NCBI RefSeq assembly: GCF_001895925.1
Contig: NZ_MPPI01000036.1
Span: 1-51,666 of the forward strand
Source of the DNA: Phormidesmis priestleyi ULC007
GTDB lineage: Bacteria > Cyanobacteriota > Cyanobacteriia > Leptolyngbyales > Leptolyngbyaceae
Length of the DNA stretch: 51,666 nt
Direction of reading: 5' to 3'
This document shows, piece after piece, positions 1-7,780 of the stretch (positions are counted from its first letter, which is position 1; every line of letters begins with the position of its first letter). The notes below the pieces were generated by a model. The model worked only from the letters and a program-made list of their open reading frames with translations. It was not told where the DNA came from and did not search any database. The position numbers and the translations under genes are program-made.

Positions 1-1
1 T

Positions 2-91
2 CTGAGTTTGAGAGCGTTAGTCTTAACCTCAACCCGTTGGGATCAATTCTGGAACAAGCTGAATCAATATGGCTTTTCCATTGCGCTCTAA
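2..91 (+). other. Open frame entering from the left edge, unidentified
   Basis: A frame open from the left edge ends with TAA at 89-91. It encodes about 29 residues containing WDQFWNKLNQYGF. It does not resemble the NifJ sequence expected here, so it may be the 3' end of a neighbouring or inserted gene, possibly a mobile element. It overlaps the doubtful 5' extension of the nifJ frame. I do not recognise a family. Confidence 0.25.
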
Positions 92-2019
92 GGGTATCAA
101 ATAAAGGTCGCACCCCTGTGATGCAGGTTTGTTTCTTTGCGGTGTCTGGAGTTTTGGAGAAAGAGGACGCGATCGCCCACATCAAACGATCGATCGAAAA
201 AACCTACCGCAAAAAAGGCGATGAAATCGTCCAGATGAATCTGAATGCTGTTGATCAAACGCTGGAAAACCTCCATGAAGTGAATGTCCAAACTACACTC
301 CACACTCCACACCCCACACCTTCAATCAAGCCCCCTGTAGCGGATACTGCACCCCCGTTTGTGCGCGAAGTTTTAGGCAAAATGATCGCGGGATGTGGCG
401 ATCGTCTTCCCGTGAGTGCTTTACCTGTAGACGGCACCTATCCTACAGGTACGGCAAAGTATGAAAAGCGCAATATTGCCCAAGAAATTCCAGTGTGGGA
501 CACCGATGTTTGTGTGCAATGTGGCAAGTGTGTGATGGTCTGTCCTCATAGTGTGATTCGCAGTAAAGTCTACGACGTAGAAGCATTGGAAACTGCGCCA
601 GAAACCTTCAAACATACAAACGCCAGAGATCACGATTGGCAGGGGTTGAAGTTTACAATTCAGGTTGCTGTAGAAGATTGTACAGGCTGTGGCATTTGTG
701 TCGATGTTTGCCCTGCCAAGAACAAATCGCAGCCGCGCTTGAAGGCAATCAATATGAACCCACAGCCACCCCTGCGCGAGTCAGAACGCAGCAATTGGGA
801 CTTTTTCTTGGATTTACCCAACCCCGATCGCCCATCGCTCAATCTCCACAAAATCAGTCAGCAGCAAATGCAAGAACCGCTGTTTGAGTTTTCGGGAGCC
901 TGTGCCGGATGTGGAGAAACCCCTTACCTCAAATTAGTGAGTCAATTGTTTGGCGATCGCGCCCTGATTGCCAACGCTACAGGCTGTTCTTCTATCTACG
1001 GCGGCAACTTACCCACCACACCCTGGACTCACAACGCTGAAGGACGTGGCCCCGCCTGGTCGAATTCCCTGTTTGAAGACAATGCTGAGTTTGGTCTAGG
1101 TTTTCGCGTCTCTATTGATAAACAACGCGAATTTGCTAGTGAACTGCTTCAGCAATTAGCCTCCGAACTGGGAGAAGAATTAGTGAATGCCATTCTGAAT
1201 GCAACTCAACACGATGAAGCCGACATCTACGAACAGCGCGATCGCGTGGCATTGCTCAAGGAAGGGATTCAAACTCTGCTTGAGCAAATATCTGATAACA
1301 CTCTAAAATCCAAAATCCAAAACCTAAAATCCCTCGCTGATCTATTCGTCAAAAAGAGTGTCTGGATTATTGGTGGCGATGGTTGGGCGTATGACATTGG
1401 CTTTGGTGGCTTAGATCACGTTTTGGCAAGCGGTCGAAATGTCAATGTTCTGGTTTTGGATACCGAAGTGTACTCCAACACAGGCGGGCAGATGTCCAAA
1501 TCCACCCCGCGTGGAGCCGTTGCCAAATTTGCAGCAGGCGGCAAACCTGCACCCAAAAAAGATCTGGGTTTAATCGCCATGACCTATGGCAATGTCTACG
1601 TTGCCAGTGTAGCAATGGGAGCCAGAGATGAACACACGCTCAAAGCCTTCCTGGAAGCCGAGGCGTATGATGGTCCCTCGCTGATCATTGCTTACAGCCA
1701 TTGCATCGCCCACGGCATTGATATGAGTACCGCCATGCAGAATCAAAAAGCAGCAGTTGATTCTGGGCGGTGGCTGCTCTATCGCTACCATCCCGATCGC
1801 CGCCAACAGGGAGCCAACCCACTGCAACTCGATTCCCATGCACCCAAGATTCCCCTGGAGCGATCGATGTATCTAGAAAATCGGTTCAAGATGTTGACCA
1901 AAAGCCAGCCAGAAGCCGCAAAACGCCTGTTAGAGGAAGCGCAACAGGATGTCAACACGCGCTGGCAGATGTATCAATATCTAGCTGCCCGACCAACCCA
2001 GACTGCAAGGGAGGACTGA
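37..2019 (+). CDS. nifJ: Pyruvate:ferredoxin (flavodoxin) oxidoreductase, C-terminal part
   Basis: PFOR oxidatively decarboxylates pyruvate to acetyl-CoA and passes electrons to ferredoxin or flavodoxin. NifJ-like sequence begins abruptly at about 118 (VMQVCFFAVSGVL), inside the gamma/POR domain. It continues through the EKR region, two 4Fe-4S motifs (CVQCGKCVMVCP at 511-546 and CTGCGICVDVCP near 679), and the TPP-binding domain (GACAGCGETPY, GDGWAYDIGFGG, YSNTGGQ). About 635 residues are family-like, against roughly 1,190 in full-length NifJ. The first 27 codons of the open frame (TTG at 37) do not look like NifJ. The N-terminal pyruvate-binding half is therefore absent, either truncated by an insertion or rearrangement, or split from this part. 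Activity is doubtful unless the rest is supplied elsewhere. The DHODH-like gene follows after 1 bp, a pairing common in cyanobacteria. Confidence 0.85.
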   Translation: MGSILEQAESIWLFHCALRVSNKGRTPVMQVCFFAVSGVLEKEDAIAHIKRSIEKTYRKKGDEIVQMNLNAVDQTLENLHEVNVQTTLHTPHPTPSIKPPVADTAPPFVREVLGKMIAGCGDRLPVSALPVDGTYPTGTAKYEKRNIAQEIPVWDTDVCVQCGKCVMVCPHSVIRSKVYDVEALETAPETFKHTNARDHDWQGLKFTIQVAVEDCTGCGICVDVCPAKNKSQPRLKAINMNPQPPLRESERSNWDFFLDLPNPDRPSLNLHKISQQQMQEPLFEFSGACAGCGETPYLKLVSQLFGDRALIANATGCSSIYGGNLPTTPWTHNAEGRGPAWSNSLFEDNAEFGLGFRVSIDKQREFASELLQQLASELGEELVNAILNATQHDEADIYEQRDRVALLKEGIQTLLEQISDNTLKSKIQNLKSLADLFVKKSVWIIGGDGWAYDIGFGGLDHVLASGRNVNVLVLDTEVYSNTGGQMSKSTPRGAVAKFAAGGKPAPKKDLGLIAMTYGNVYVASVAMGARDEHTLKAFLEAEAYDGPSLIIAYSHCIAHGIDMSTAMQNQKAAVDSGRWLLYRYHPDRRQQGANPLQLDSHAPKIPLERSMYLENRFKMLTKSQPEAAKRLLEEAQQDVNTRWQMYQYLAARPTQTARED

Positions 2020-2020
2020 A

Positions 2021-3016
2021 ATGGATTTGACTACAACCTATATGGGATTGACGTTGCGATCGCCCCTCGTCCCCTCCTCGTCCCCGCTTTCAGAAAACAT
2101 CGACAACATCCAACTCATGGAAGATGCGGGAGCCGCTGCCGTAGTGATGCATTCCTTGTTTGAGGAACAGTTGCGGCTGGAACGCTACGAACTGCACCAC
2201 CATTTGACCTACGGGACTGAGAGTTTTTCTGAAGCGCTCACCTATTTCCCCGAATTGGGCAGTTTTCGGGTGGATTCAGAAACTTATCTTGACCATATTT
2301 GCAAGGCAAAGGAGAAGGTCAACATTCCGATCATTGCCAGTTTGAATGGTTCCTCTGTGGGTGGTTGGACAAACTACGCCAAGCAAATTGAACAAGCAGG
2401 AGCCGATGCGCTGGAATTGAATGTGTATTACGTGCCAACTGATATGAATCTGACCGGAGCGCAAATTGAACAGACTTATATTGACATTCTTCAATCGGTA
2501 AAAGCAGCGGTCACGATTCCGGTTGCGATCAAACTCAGCCCCTACTTCACCAACCTGGCAAATATGGCGCAGCGTTTAGATCAGGTAGGTGCGAATGGAC
2601 TGGTCTTATTCAATCGATTTTATCAGCCCGATATCAATTTAGAAACACTAGAAGTAGAACCAAATGTGCTCTTGAGTACACCACAGTCGATGCGGTTGCC
2701 ACTCCGTTGGATGGCGATTCTCTACGGTCACGTCAACGCCAGTTTAGCCGCCACTAGCGGCATTCATAGCGGACAGGATGTGCTGAAAATGTTAATGGCA
2801 GGCGCGAATATTACTATGCTCTGCTCAGTGCTGTTGCAACACGGTATTCAGCAGATTCGCGTGATTGAACAGGAAATGCGGGAGTGGATGGAGCAATACG
2901 AATACGAATCAGTTCAGCAACTACAAGGGAGCATGAGTCAACAAAATTGCCCAAATCCGAGTGCGTTTGAACGTGCTCAATATATGCGATCGCTCCAAAC
3001 TTATAAACGGCTCTGA
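2021..3016 (+). CDS. Dihydroorotate dehydrogenase-like flavoprotein
   Basis: This is a 331-residue TIM-barrel protein of the DHODH-like group that travels with nifJ in cyanobacteria. FMN-barrel features are visible: an N-terminal GLTLRSPLVPSSSP, the strand IIASLNGSS near residue 100, IKLSPYF near 168, and GIHSGQDVLKMLMAGA near 248 for phosphate binding. The class 1 catalytic segment (N-x-S-C-P-N) is replaced by LNVYYVPTD. It therefore lacks the usual catalytic Cys and is unlikely to be the pyrimidine pathway enzyme. The start overlaps the nifJ end by one base spacing, indicating an operon. An electron-transfer or accessory role with PFOR is inference from position. Confidence 0.85.
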   Translation: MDLTTTYMGLTLRSPLVPSSSPLSENIDNIQLMEDAGAAAVVMHSLFEEQLRLERYELHHHLTYGTESFSEALTYFPELGSFRVDSETYLDHICKAKEKVNIPIIASLNGSSVGGWTNYAKQIEQAGADALELNVYYVPTDMNLTGAQIEQTYIDILQSVKAAVTIPVAIKLSPYFTNLANMAQRLDQVGANGLVLFNRFYQPDINLETLEVEPNVLLSTPQSMRLPLRWMAILYGHVNASLAATSGIHSGQDVLKMLMAGANITMLCSVLLQHGIQQIRVIEQEMREWMEQYEYESVQQLQGSMSQQNCPNPSAFERAQYMRSLQTYKRL

Positions 3017-3075
3017 ATTTTACAAAAAAAGAGTATTATTAAATTTGATTTATTCAACTCATAAAAATCGAAGAT

Positions 3076-3582
3076 ATGTATCCAATCACGCTTGGCTATG
3101 AAGAGGCAAAAAATAGAATAAACTCTCTAATGCAGCATGGGCATCATGCAGAAGCTTTGGTCACCTCTGTATTTACGACAGAGAAAATGTTAAGACGTAC
3201 TCTTAGAAAAATTATTGTATCGGCTGGATTTACCAGTAAAGTTGCTGAAAAATTGATTGGGAAAATCAATGGTTTAGAAGCGATTAAAATATATTGGGAG
3301 TTTTATGAGCCAAGTGGTAAGACACTAATCAAAGTAATCGGTGAACGAGAATGGAGCCAGATTAAACAATCGGCAGAGATGCGAAATAAATTAGTTCATG
3401 GAGTTCGAGTGTATGAACAAAGTCGTTGTCAAGAAAAGACTGAGAAATTACTCTCTACTTTAGATATCGTGAAGCAAAAACTTGACGAAACTTATGGCTA
3501 TAGTGGATGGGAAAGATTCACAATTAGAAAAAGAAATAAATTACATATTGACCCAAAAGTGAAGATTGAAGAGAATAAATAA
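3076..3582 (+). CDS. HEPN-domain protein, possible RNase
   Basis: This 168-residue, mostly helical, Lys-rich protein carries the HEPN signature R-x4-H as EMRNKLVHG (R103, N104, H108). HEPN proteins are often RNases in toxin-antitoxin, CRISPR or abortive-infection settings, or nucleotide-binding bundles. The second half (residues 115-168) is charged and contains WERF. The gene is clearly more AT-rich than nifJ and hypD on either side and has no HIP1 site, which suggests lateral acquisition. There is no adjacent MNT nucleotidyltransferase antitoxin on either strand. It may be a solitary HEPN protein or a variant whose partner lies elsewhere. Family assignment rests on the motif and the helical pattern only. 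Confidence 0.6.
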   Translation: MYPITLGYEEAKNRINSLMQHGHHAEALVTSVFTTEKMLRRTLRKIIVSAGFTSKVAEKLIGKINGLEAIKIYWEFYEPSGKTLIKVIGEREWSQIKQSAEMRNKLVHGVRVYEQSRCQEKTEKLLSTLDIVKQKLDETYGYSGWERFTIRKRNKLHIDPKVKIEENK

Positions 3583-3653
3583 GTAGATCATTTTGATTAC
3601 TTTATGCTTTTGACAGAAAGCCTTGAATTCCCCTTCACTGTAAAGAGGTCTCA

Positions 3654-4736
3654 ATGAAATTCGTCGATGAATACCGGGATGCAGCCACTGCCCAACAGTA
3701 TGCAAGGGCGATCGCCCAGATCACCACGCAACCCTGGACGATCATGGAAATCTGTGGCGGACAGACTCACTCGATCGTCAAATTTGGCGTTGACGAATTG
3801 TTGCCAAACGAGATTACGCTGATTCACGGTCCCGGTTGTCCCGTCTGTGTTACGCCGATCGAGTTGATTGATCAGGCAATTGCGATCGCATCCCTCCCTA
3901 ATGTCATCTTCTGTTCTTTTGGCGATATGCTGCGCGTACCCGGTAGCCATGCGGATTTACTCACGGTTAAAGCCAAAGGGGGTGATATTCGGATTGTGTA
4001 TTCCCCTCTAGATACGATCAACATCGCTCAGGCAAATCCCACAAAACAAATCGTATTTTTTGCCGTTGGGTTTGAAACCACTGCTCCTGCAACTGCGATG
4101 TTGGTTTATCAAGCACACCAGCAAGGTATTCAAAATATTTCCCTACTCGTCTCTCATGTTCTGGTTCCCCCCGCAATGGCAGCGATCCTGTCCTCACCTC
4201 AGAACAAAGTACAGGGCTTTTTAGCCGCAGGACATGTTTGTACAGTAATGGGCTACGGCGAGTATGAGGCGATCGCCCAGACCTATCAGGTTCCCATTGT
4301 GGTGACAGGGTTTGAACCCGTAGATATTCTCCAGGGCTTGTATCTGTGCATCCAGCAGCTAGAACACGGACAGGCACAGGTCGAAAATCAATATGCCCGT
4401 TCTGTGCGCCCATCGGGAAATGAGGTGGCTCAAAAACTGATGCGCGATGTGTTTGCGATCGTGCCCCGGCAATGGCGCGGCATTGGTGAAATTCCTTACA
4501 GTGGCTTGGGATTGCAGGATGCCTATGCTGACTTTGACGCACTCAAGCGGTTTAACCTCTCCACTGACACCGCGACAGAAGCCACCGAATGTATCAGTGG
4601 ATTGATTCTCCAGGGCGTGAAGAAACCGCACGAATGTTCCGCCTTTGGCACTCGTTGCACACCCGAACATCCCCTCGGTGCGCCGATGGTATCTTCTGAA
4701 GGAGCCTGTGCCGCTTATTATCGCTACCGCCCCTGA
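3654..4736 (+). CDS. hypD: Hydrogenase maturation factor HypD
   Basis: HypD is the iron-sulfur scaffold that, with HypC, holds the iron while its CN and CO ligands are added during [NiFe]-hydrogenase assembly in the cytoplasm. The length of 360 residues is typical. Conserved segments are CGGQTHS (C34), GPGCPVC (C62, C65), the GFETT motif near residue 140, and a Cys-rich C-terminus ([25 protein letters not shown]) that binds 4Fe-4S. GAGG at 3644-3648 region lies just upstream of the ATG. hypE follows 8 bp later. No other hyp or hydrogenase structural gene is in the window, so the rest of the pathway must be encoded elsewhere. Confidence 0.96.
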   Translation: MKFVDEYRDAATAQQYARAIAQITTQPWTIMEICGGQTHSIVKFGVDELLPNEITLIHGPGCPVCVTPIELIDQAIAIASLPNVIFCSFGDMLRVPGSHADLLTVKAKGGDIRIVYSPLDTINIAQANPTKQIVFFAVGFETTAPATAMLVYQAHQQGIQNISLLVSHVLVPPAMAAILSSPQNKVQGFLAAGHVCTVMGYGEYEAIAQTYQVPIVVTGFEPVDILQGLYLCIQQLEHGQAQVENQYARSVRPSGNEVAQKLMRDVFAIVPRQWRGIGEIPYSGLGLQDAYADFDALKRFNLSTDTATEATECISGLILQGVKKPHECSAFGTRCTPEHPLGAPMVSSEGACAAYYRYRP

Positions 4737-4744
4737 TATTGACT

Positions 4745-5824
4745 ATGAGCATGAACCCCAACTTTACGCTGTCCTGCCCCATTCCGATTCAGCAATATCC
4801 AACAGTTTTGCTAGCACATGGAGGTGGCGGCAAGTTGATGCATCAGTTAATTGAACAAATGTTTGTACCAGCGTTTAGCAATGCAACACTGAATGTCCGG
4901 CAGGATGCGGCGGCGATCGCCCTCAATGGTCAAAACTTAGCCTTCACAACAGATTCTTATGTGGTTCGTCCCTTGTTCTTTCCCGGTGGCGATATTGGCT
5001 CTCTGGCAGTGAATGGTACGGTGAATGATTTGGCAATGGTCGGGGCGCGTCCCCTTTATCTGAGTGCTGGCTTCATTTTGGAAGAGGGGTTGCCAATGGA
5101 AACGCTATGGCGAATTGTACAGTCGATGCAGCAAGCCGCTCAAGCCGCGAATGTGCAGATCGTCACAGGTGATACAAAGGTTGTAGATAACGGTAAGGGC
5201 GACGGTATTTTTGTCAACACGGCTGGCATTGGCATCATTGAATATCCCCAAATCATTGCACCTCAGAGCGTTCAGCCCGGTGATGTTGTGATCTTAAATG
5301 GCGATATTGGACGACACGGCATTGCTATTATGGCGGTTCGTGAAGGGCTAGAGTTTGAAACCACGATCGAGAGCGATTCTGCCCCCCTTGCCGATTTAGT
5401 GCTTCAGCTTCTAGCAGCCGGAATTGAAATCCACTGCATGAGAGATTTGACCCGTGGTGGGTTAGCCAGTGCGCTGAATGAAATTGCTGAAGTCGCAGGG
5501 ATGGAAATTGCGATCGTGGAAACCCAAATCCCCGTCCGCGAAGATGTTCAAGGTGCCTGCGAAATTTTGGGCTTTGACCCGCTTTATGTTGCCAACGAAG
5601 GACGATTCGTTGCTTTTATACCCACAAAAGACGCTGAACAGGCTTTAGGAATCATGCGTTCACATAAGATTGAAAAAGAAAACTCAAACCTATCAGACAT
5701 CAATCCATGCATCATTGGTTATGTCACAGAAAAGTCATCAGGCATTGTGAAAATGACCAGTAAAATTGGTGTTCAACGCATCGTCGATATGTTAAGCGGT
5801 GAACAACTACCCCGCATCTGCTGA
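4745..5824 (+). CDS. hypE: Hydrogenase maturation factor HypE (carbamoyl dehydratase)
   Basis: HypE dehydrates the S-carbamoyl group delivered by HypF to a thiocyanate on its C-terminal Cys, then gives the cyanide to HypD. The protein is a PurM/AIR-synthase-like ATPase of 359 residues. [12 protein letters not shown] near the N-terminus, [26 protein letters not shown] and [14 protein letters not shown] are the family blocks. It ends exactly in PRIC, the required terminal Cys. I prefer ATG 4745; an in-frame TTG at 4739 is possible. It sits 8 bp after hypD, so the two are almost certainly cotranscribed and translationally coupled. Confidence 0.96.
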   Translation: MSMNPNFTLSCPIPIQQYPTVLLAHGGGGKLMHQLIEQMFVPAFSNATLNVRQDAAAIALNGQNLAFTTDSYVVRPLFFPGGDIGSLAVNGTVNDLAMVGARPLYLSAGFILEEGLPMETLWRIVQSMQQAAQAANVQIVTGDTKVVDNGKGDGIFVNTAGIGIIEYPQIIAPQSVQPGDVVILNGDIGRHGIAIMAVREGLEFETTIESDSAPLADLVLQLLAAGIEIHCMRDLTRGGLASALNEIAEVAGMEIAIVETQIPVREDVQGACEILGFDPLYVANEGRFVAFIPTKDAEQALGIMRSHKIEKENSNLSDINPCIIGYVTEKSSGIVKMTSKIGVQRIVDMLSGEQLPRIC

Positions 5825-5847
5825 GGCACACAGCTTTCTCTTTTAAG

Positions 5848-5867
5848 GATATAGCAATCCTAAATGA
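5848..5867. repeat. Dispersed repeat end, copy A
   Basis: The 20 bases from GATATAGCAATCC to AAATGA recur exactly at 30596-30615, where they form the left end of an inverted-repeat element. Only one end is present here, directly before a transposase fragment, so this looks like a truncated or solo copy. Confidence 0.7.
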
Positions 5868-5932
5868 TTTGTGAAAGCGGGCGAAAGTGATAAACTGCTT
5901 TACATTCTCCAGTTAGTGCTGTCAATTTATCC

Positions 5933-5998
5933 ATGAACGAACTCACTGAATTCATCCAGAGTAACCCTGATTCGCGTGAACTAAAACGGGCGTTAGCT
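5933..5998 (+). pseudogene. IS630-type transposase, N-terminal stub
   Basis: The first 22 codons (MNELTEFIQSNPDSRELKRA...) match the start of a common cyanobacterial IS630-family transposase as I recall it. The similarity then stops, and the open frame runs to 6148 through two hairpins that are clearly not transposase sequence. The original element was deleted or replaced after its first 66 bp. The 71-residue open frame is not believed to be a gene. Confidence 0.6.
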
Positions 5999-6010
5999 AG
6001 TTCGGCGGGA

Positions 6011-6124
6011 ATCCCCACACCAACGAAGCGTATGGTGTGGGATGAAAGCCAGGGTTATTTTTTGCCGTCTTGTTTGTGGTCTTCACCATCGCTGGAGAAC
6101 AAGCAAGACAGGCAAAAAATAACC
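6011..6124. repeat. Two consecutive strong inverted repeats
   Basis: The first hairpin pairs ATCCCCACACCA (6011-6022) with TGGTGTGGGAT (6033-6043), with one bulged C. The second has arms of about 25 bases, 6053-6077 and 6099-6124: GGTTATTTTTTGCC pairs perfectly with GGCAAAAAATAACC and pairing continues with small gaps through GTCTTG/CAAGAC. The loop is about 21 bases. Together they fill the space after the transposase stub. They could be a small MITE-like element or a cruciform-forming insertion. The rest of 6125-6256 shows nothing recognisable. Confidence 0.75.
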
Positions 6125-6256
6125 AATTTCTTACAAACGAAGCGATAGTTCTGATATACTTCTGAGCAAAGCAACATAAACGCTGCAAGTAGAATCCCAA
6201 TACTAATCAAAATACCTTTGATTACGAAGACCTCCCATCATCCCAGCGATGTTTAT

Positions 6257-6673
6257 CTAGGCGTTCTGTTTTCGATTGGTTAAGGTATTGCGTAGCTTCG
6301 CAGCAATTAGCGGCGCAAAGGTGAGAATAACAAGTCCGATTACCATTAAGCCACCCTGAGACAAATTATAGTCAGACAGAATCCGTTCCCAGGAATAGCC
6401 TAAAATTAATCGTCCTAAGCCAACCTCAAATGCCAGGGTTAAGACCGCCCACAACACGCCAATTTTTAACAATTGAGACCGTGATGCCTGAAGCCATGGC
6501 ACAAAGAGAGTAGCGATGGCTAATATCAAAACAACACCTGTAAAAAACGAGACTTGACGAGCTGGGAGATCGCCAATTAGGGGCGCAAGCCATAACGTTC
6601 GAGCCGTGCCATGTAGCGTTTCGGCAAGGATGATCACAAACCAAACGACAACCCCTTTGAGCCAGACTATCAT
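6257..6673 (-). CDS. Small polytopic membrane protein
   Basis: The frame is open from 6709, but the start at 6673 is better. AAGGTG lies 6 bases before that ATG, and its last three bases form the TGA stop of the upstream DUF305 gene, giving tight coupling. The product is 138 residues with about four hydrophobic segments: GVVVWFVIILAETLHG, VSFFTGVVLILAIATLFVPW, a third around IGVLWAVLTLAFEVGL, and GLMVIGLVILTFAPLIAA. No family is recognised with confidence. Its link to the DUF305 gene suggests a role in the same metal or periplasmic process. Confidence 0.75.
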   Translation of the reverse strand: MIVWLKGVVVWFVIILAETLHGTARTLWLAPLIGDLPARQVSFFTGVVLILAIATLFVPWLQASRSQLLKIGVLWAVLTLAFEVGLGRLILGYSWERILSDYNLSQGGLMVIGLVILTFAPLIAAKLRNTLTNRKQNA

Positions 6674-6678
6674 TACTT

Positions 6679-7431
6679 TCACCTTTGTGGATACCAGGTT
6701 TGATACCATTGCTGCATTTGTTCGATCTCAGCACTTTGACTGCGAGCGATCGATTGAGCCAGAGCACGAATTTCAGGATGCTTCGCACTATTCGCCACCA
6801 TCGTAGACATCATGATTGCCATCTGATGATGAGGAATCATTTGCACAATGAATTCCCGATCAAAGTCCGCAGCGTTCTCTAAAGCATTGAGATCTGTACC
6901 CATCGATCCCTTGCCCACCTGTCCTCTACCCATCATTCCAGGTCGTTGGGAGGGTGATGCTACTCCATTACGCCGCATCATCCCCATTCCCATTCCAGCA
7001 GACCAAGCAGGAACATCTGCACCGTACCACTGTTTATACCAGGCTTGCATCTGCTGGATTTCCTGCGTTTGTGTAGTTTTAATGGCTTTAGCCAGCGCTT
7101 TGAGTTCAGGATGCTGTGCCCGACTGAGCGCTAAATCTGCCATTGCCACTGCGTCTTCATGATGAGGAATCATCATCACAATGAAGTGTTGATCTGCTTG
7201 AGCCATCATCCCTGGCATTCGAGGAATAGATGTTGGAGCGCTGGTCGGAGAACTTTGGGGAGAAATGACTTCTCTAGCTGATATATTTCCTGGAACAGTG
7301 GACGAATTCACAGAAGATGGCGGTTTGGGTCTGACGTTATAAACAATCAGTGATGCCAAAACTGCACCCATAGTCAATCCGATCAGACCATACAAGAGTG
7401 GTTTCTGATGGCTAAGTTTGTTCGCTTTCAT
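6679..7431 (-). CDS. DUF305 protein with two repeats (CopM-like), exported
   Basis: This is a 250-residue protein with an N-terminal signal or anchor (LLYGLIGLTMGAVLASLIVY). A Pro/Ser/Thr linker is followed by two DUF305 units, each with FIVxMIPHHxxA and ending in QMQxWYxxWY. A Met/Gly-rich insert (GMGMGMMRRNG, GMMGRGQ) separates the units. DUF305 proteins include cyanobacterial CopM, a periplasmic copper-binding resistance protein. The His-His and Met-rich segments here fit copper binding. It is cotranscribed with the small membrane protein downstream. The copper role is established for relatives and inferred for this gene. Confidence 0.88.
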   Translation of the reverse strand: MKANKLSHQKPLLYGLIGLTMGAVLASLIVYNVRPKPPSSVNSSTVPGNISAREVISPQSSPTSAPTSIPRMPGMMAQADQHFIVMMIPHHEDAVAMADLALSRAQHPELKALAKAIKTTQTQEIQQMQAWYKQWYGADVPAWSAGMGMGMMRRNGVASPSQRPGMMGRGQVGKGSMGTDLNALENAADFDREFIVQMIPHHQMAIMMSTMVANSAKHPEIRALAQSIARSQSAEIEQMQQWYQTWYPQR

Positions 7432-7478
7432 GCTGCTGACTCCCTTTCAATCTATCCAATTTCAGCCTAGCGCTCAAA

Positions 7479-7586
7479 TTTGAGGAACCTGTGAGGAGAA
7501 AGTGGTTAGCCCTGTTTTGCAGTTACATATTTTTATATTTGCAGCATTACTTGGGTGCGATCGCCCATACTCACAAGTTCCTCAGA
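7479..7586. promoter_or_regulatory. Divergent promoter region with a 17-bp inverted repeat pair
   Basis: The gap of 349 bp between the DUF305 gene (minus) and ppsA (plus) holds TTTGAGGAACCTGTGAG at 7479-7495 and its near-perfect inverse CTCACAAGTTCCTCAGA at 7570-7586 (two mismatches). The AT-rich stretch TTACATATTTTTATATTTG lies between them. Paired sites flanking a promoter suggest a regulator, possibly metal responsive given the DUF305 gene, but a short dispersed repeat is also possible. Nothing else is recognised in 7587-7780. Confidence 0.5.
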
Positions 7587-7780
7587 CTCTTTTTTTATAA
7601 TCAAGGGATGGAGCTTCAGAGATATAGCAGTTTTCACTAGAGTGAGGTACGGCATCGCATCTATAATGCCTGTGCAGTAAGGATCTGATGTACTTCATTC
7701 ATGCGGGAACCGCTATAAAGGCAATATCCAACACTCTTCAACACTCCATTAATGCTCTTAATAGTTGGAGAAAAAATTTT

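Noticed and set aside
4018-4542. 174-residue minus-strand frame inside hypD
   Set aside because: It is the antisense of a strongly conserved gene and has an unlikely His/Arg/Ser-rich composition.
5933-6148. 71-residue protein
   Set aside because: Only the first 22 codons resemble a transposase; the rest is two hairpin arms that happen to lack stops.
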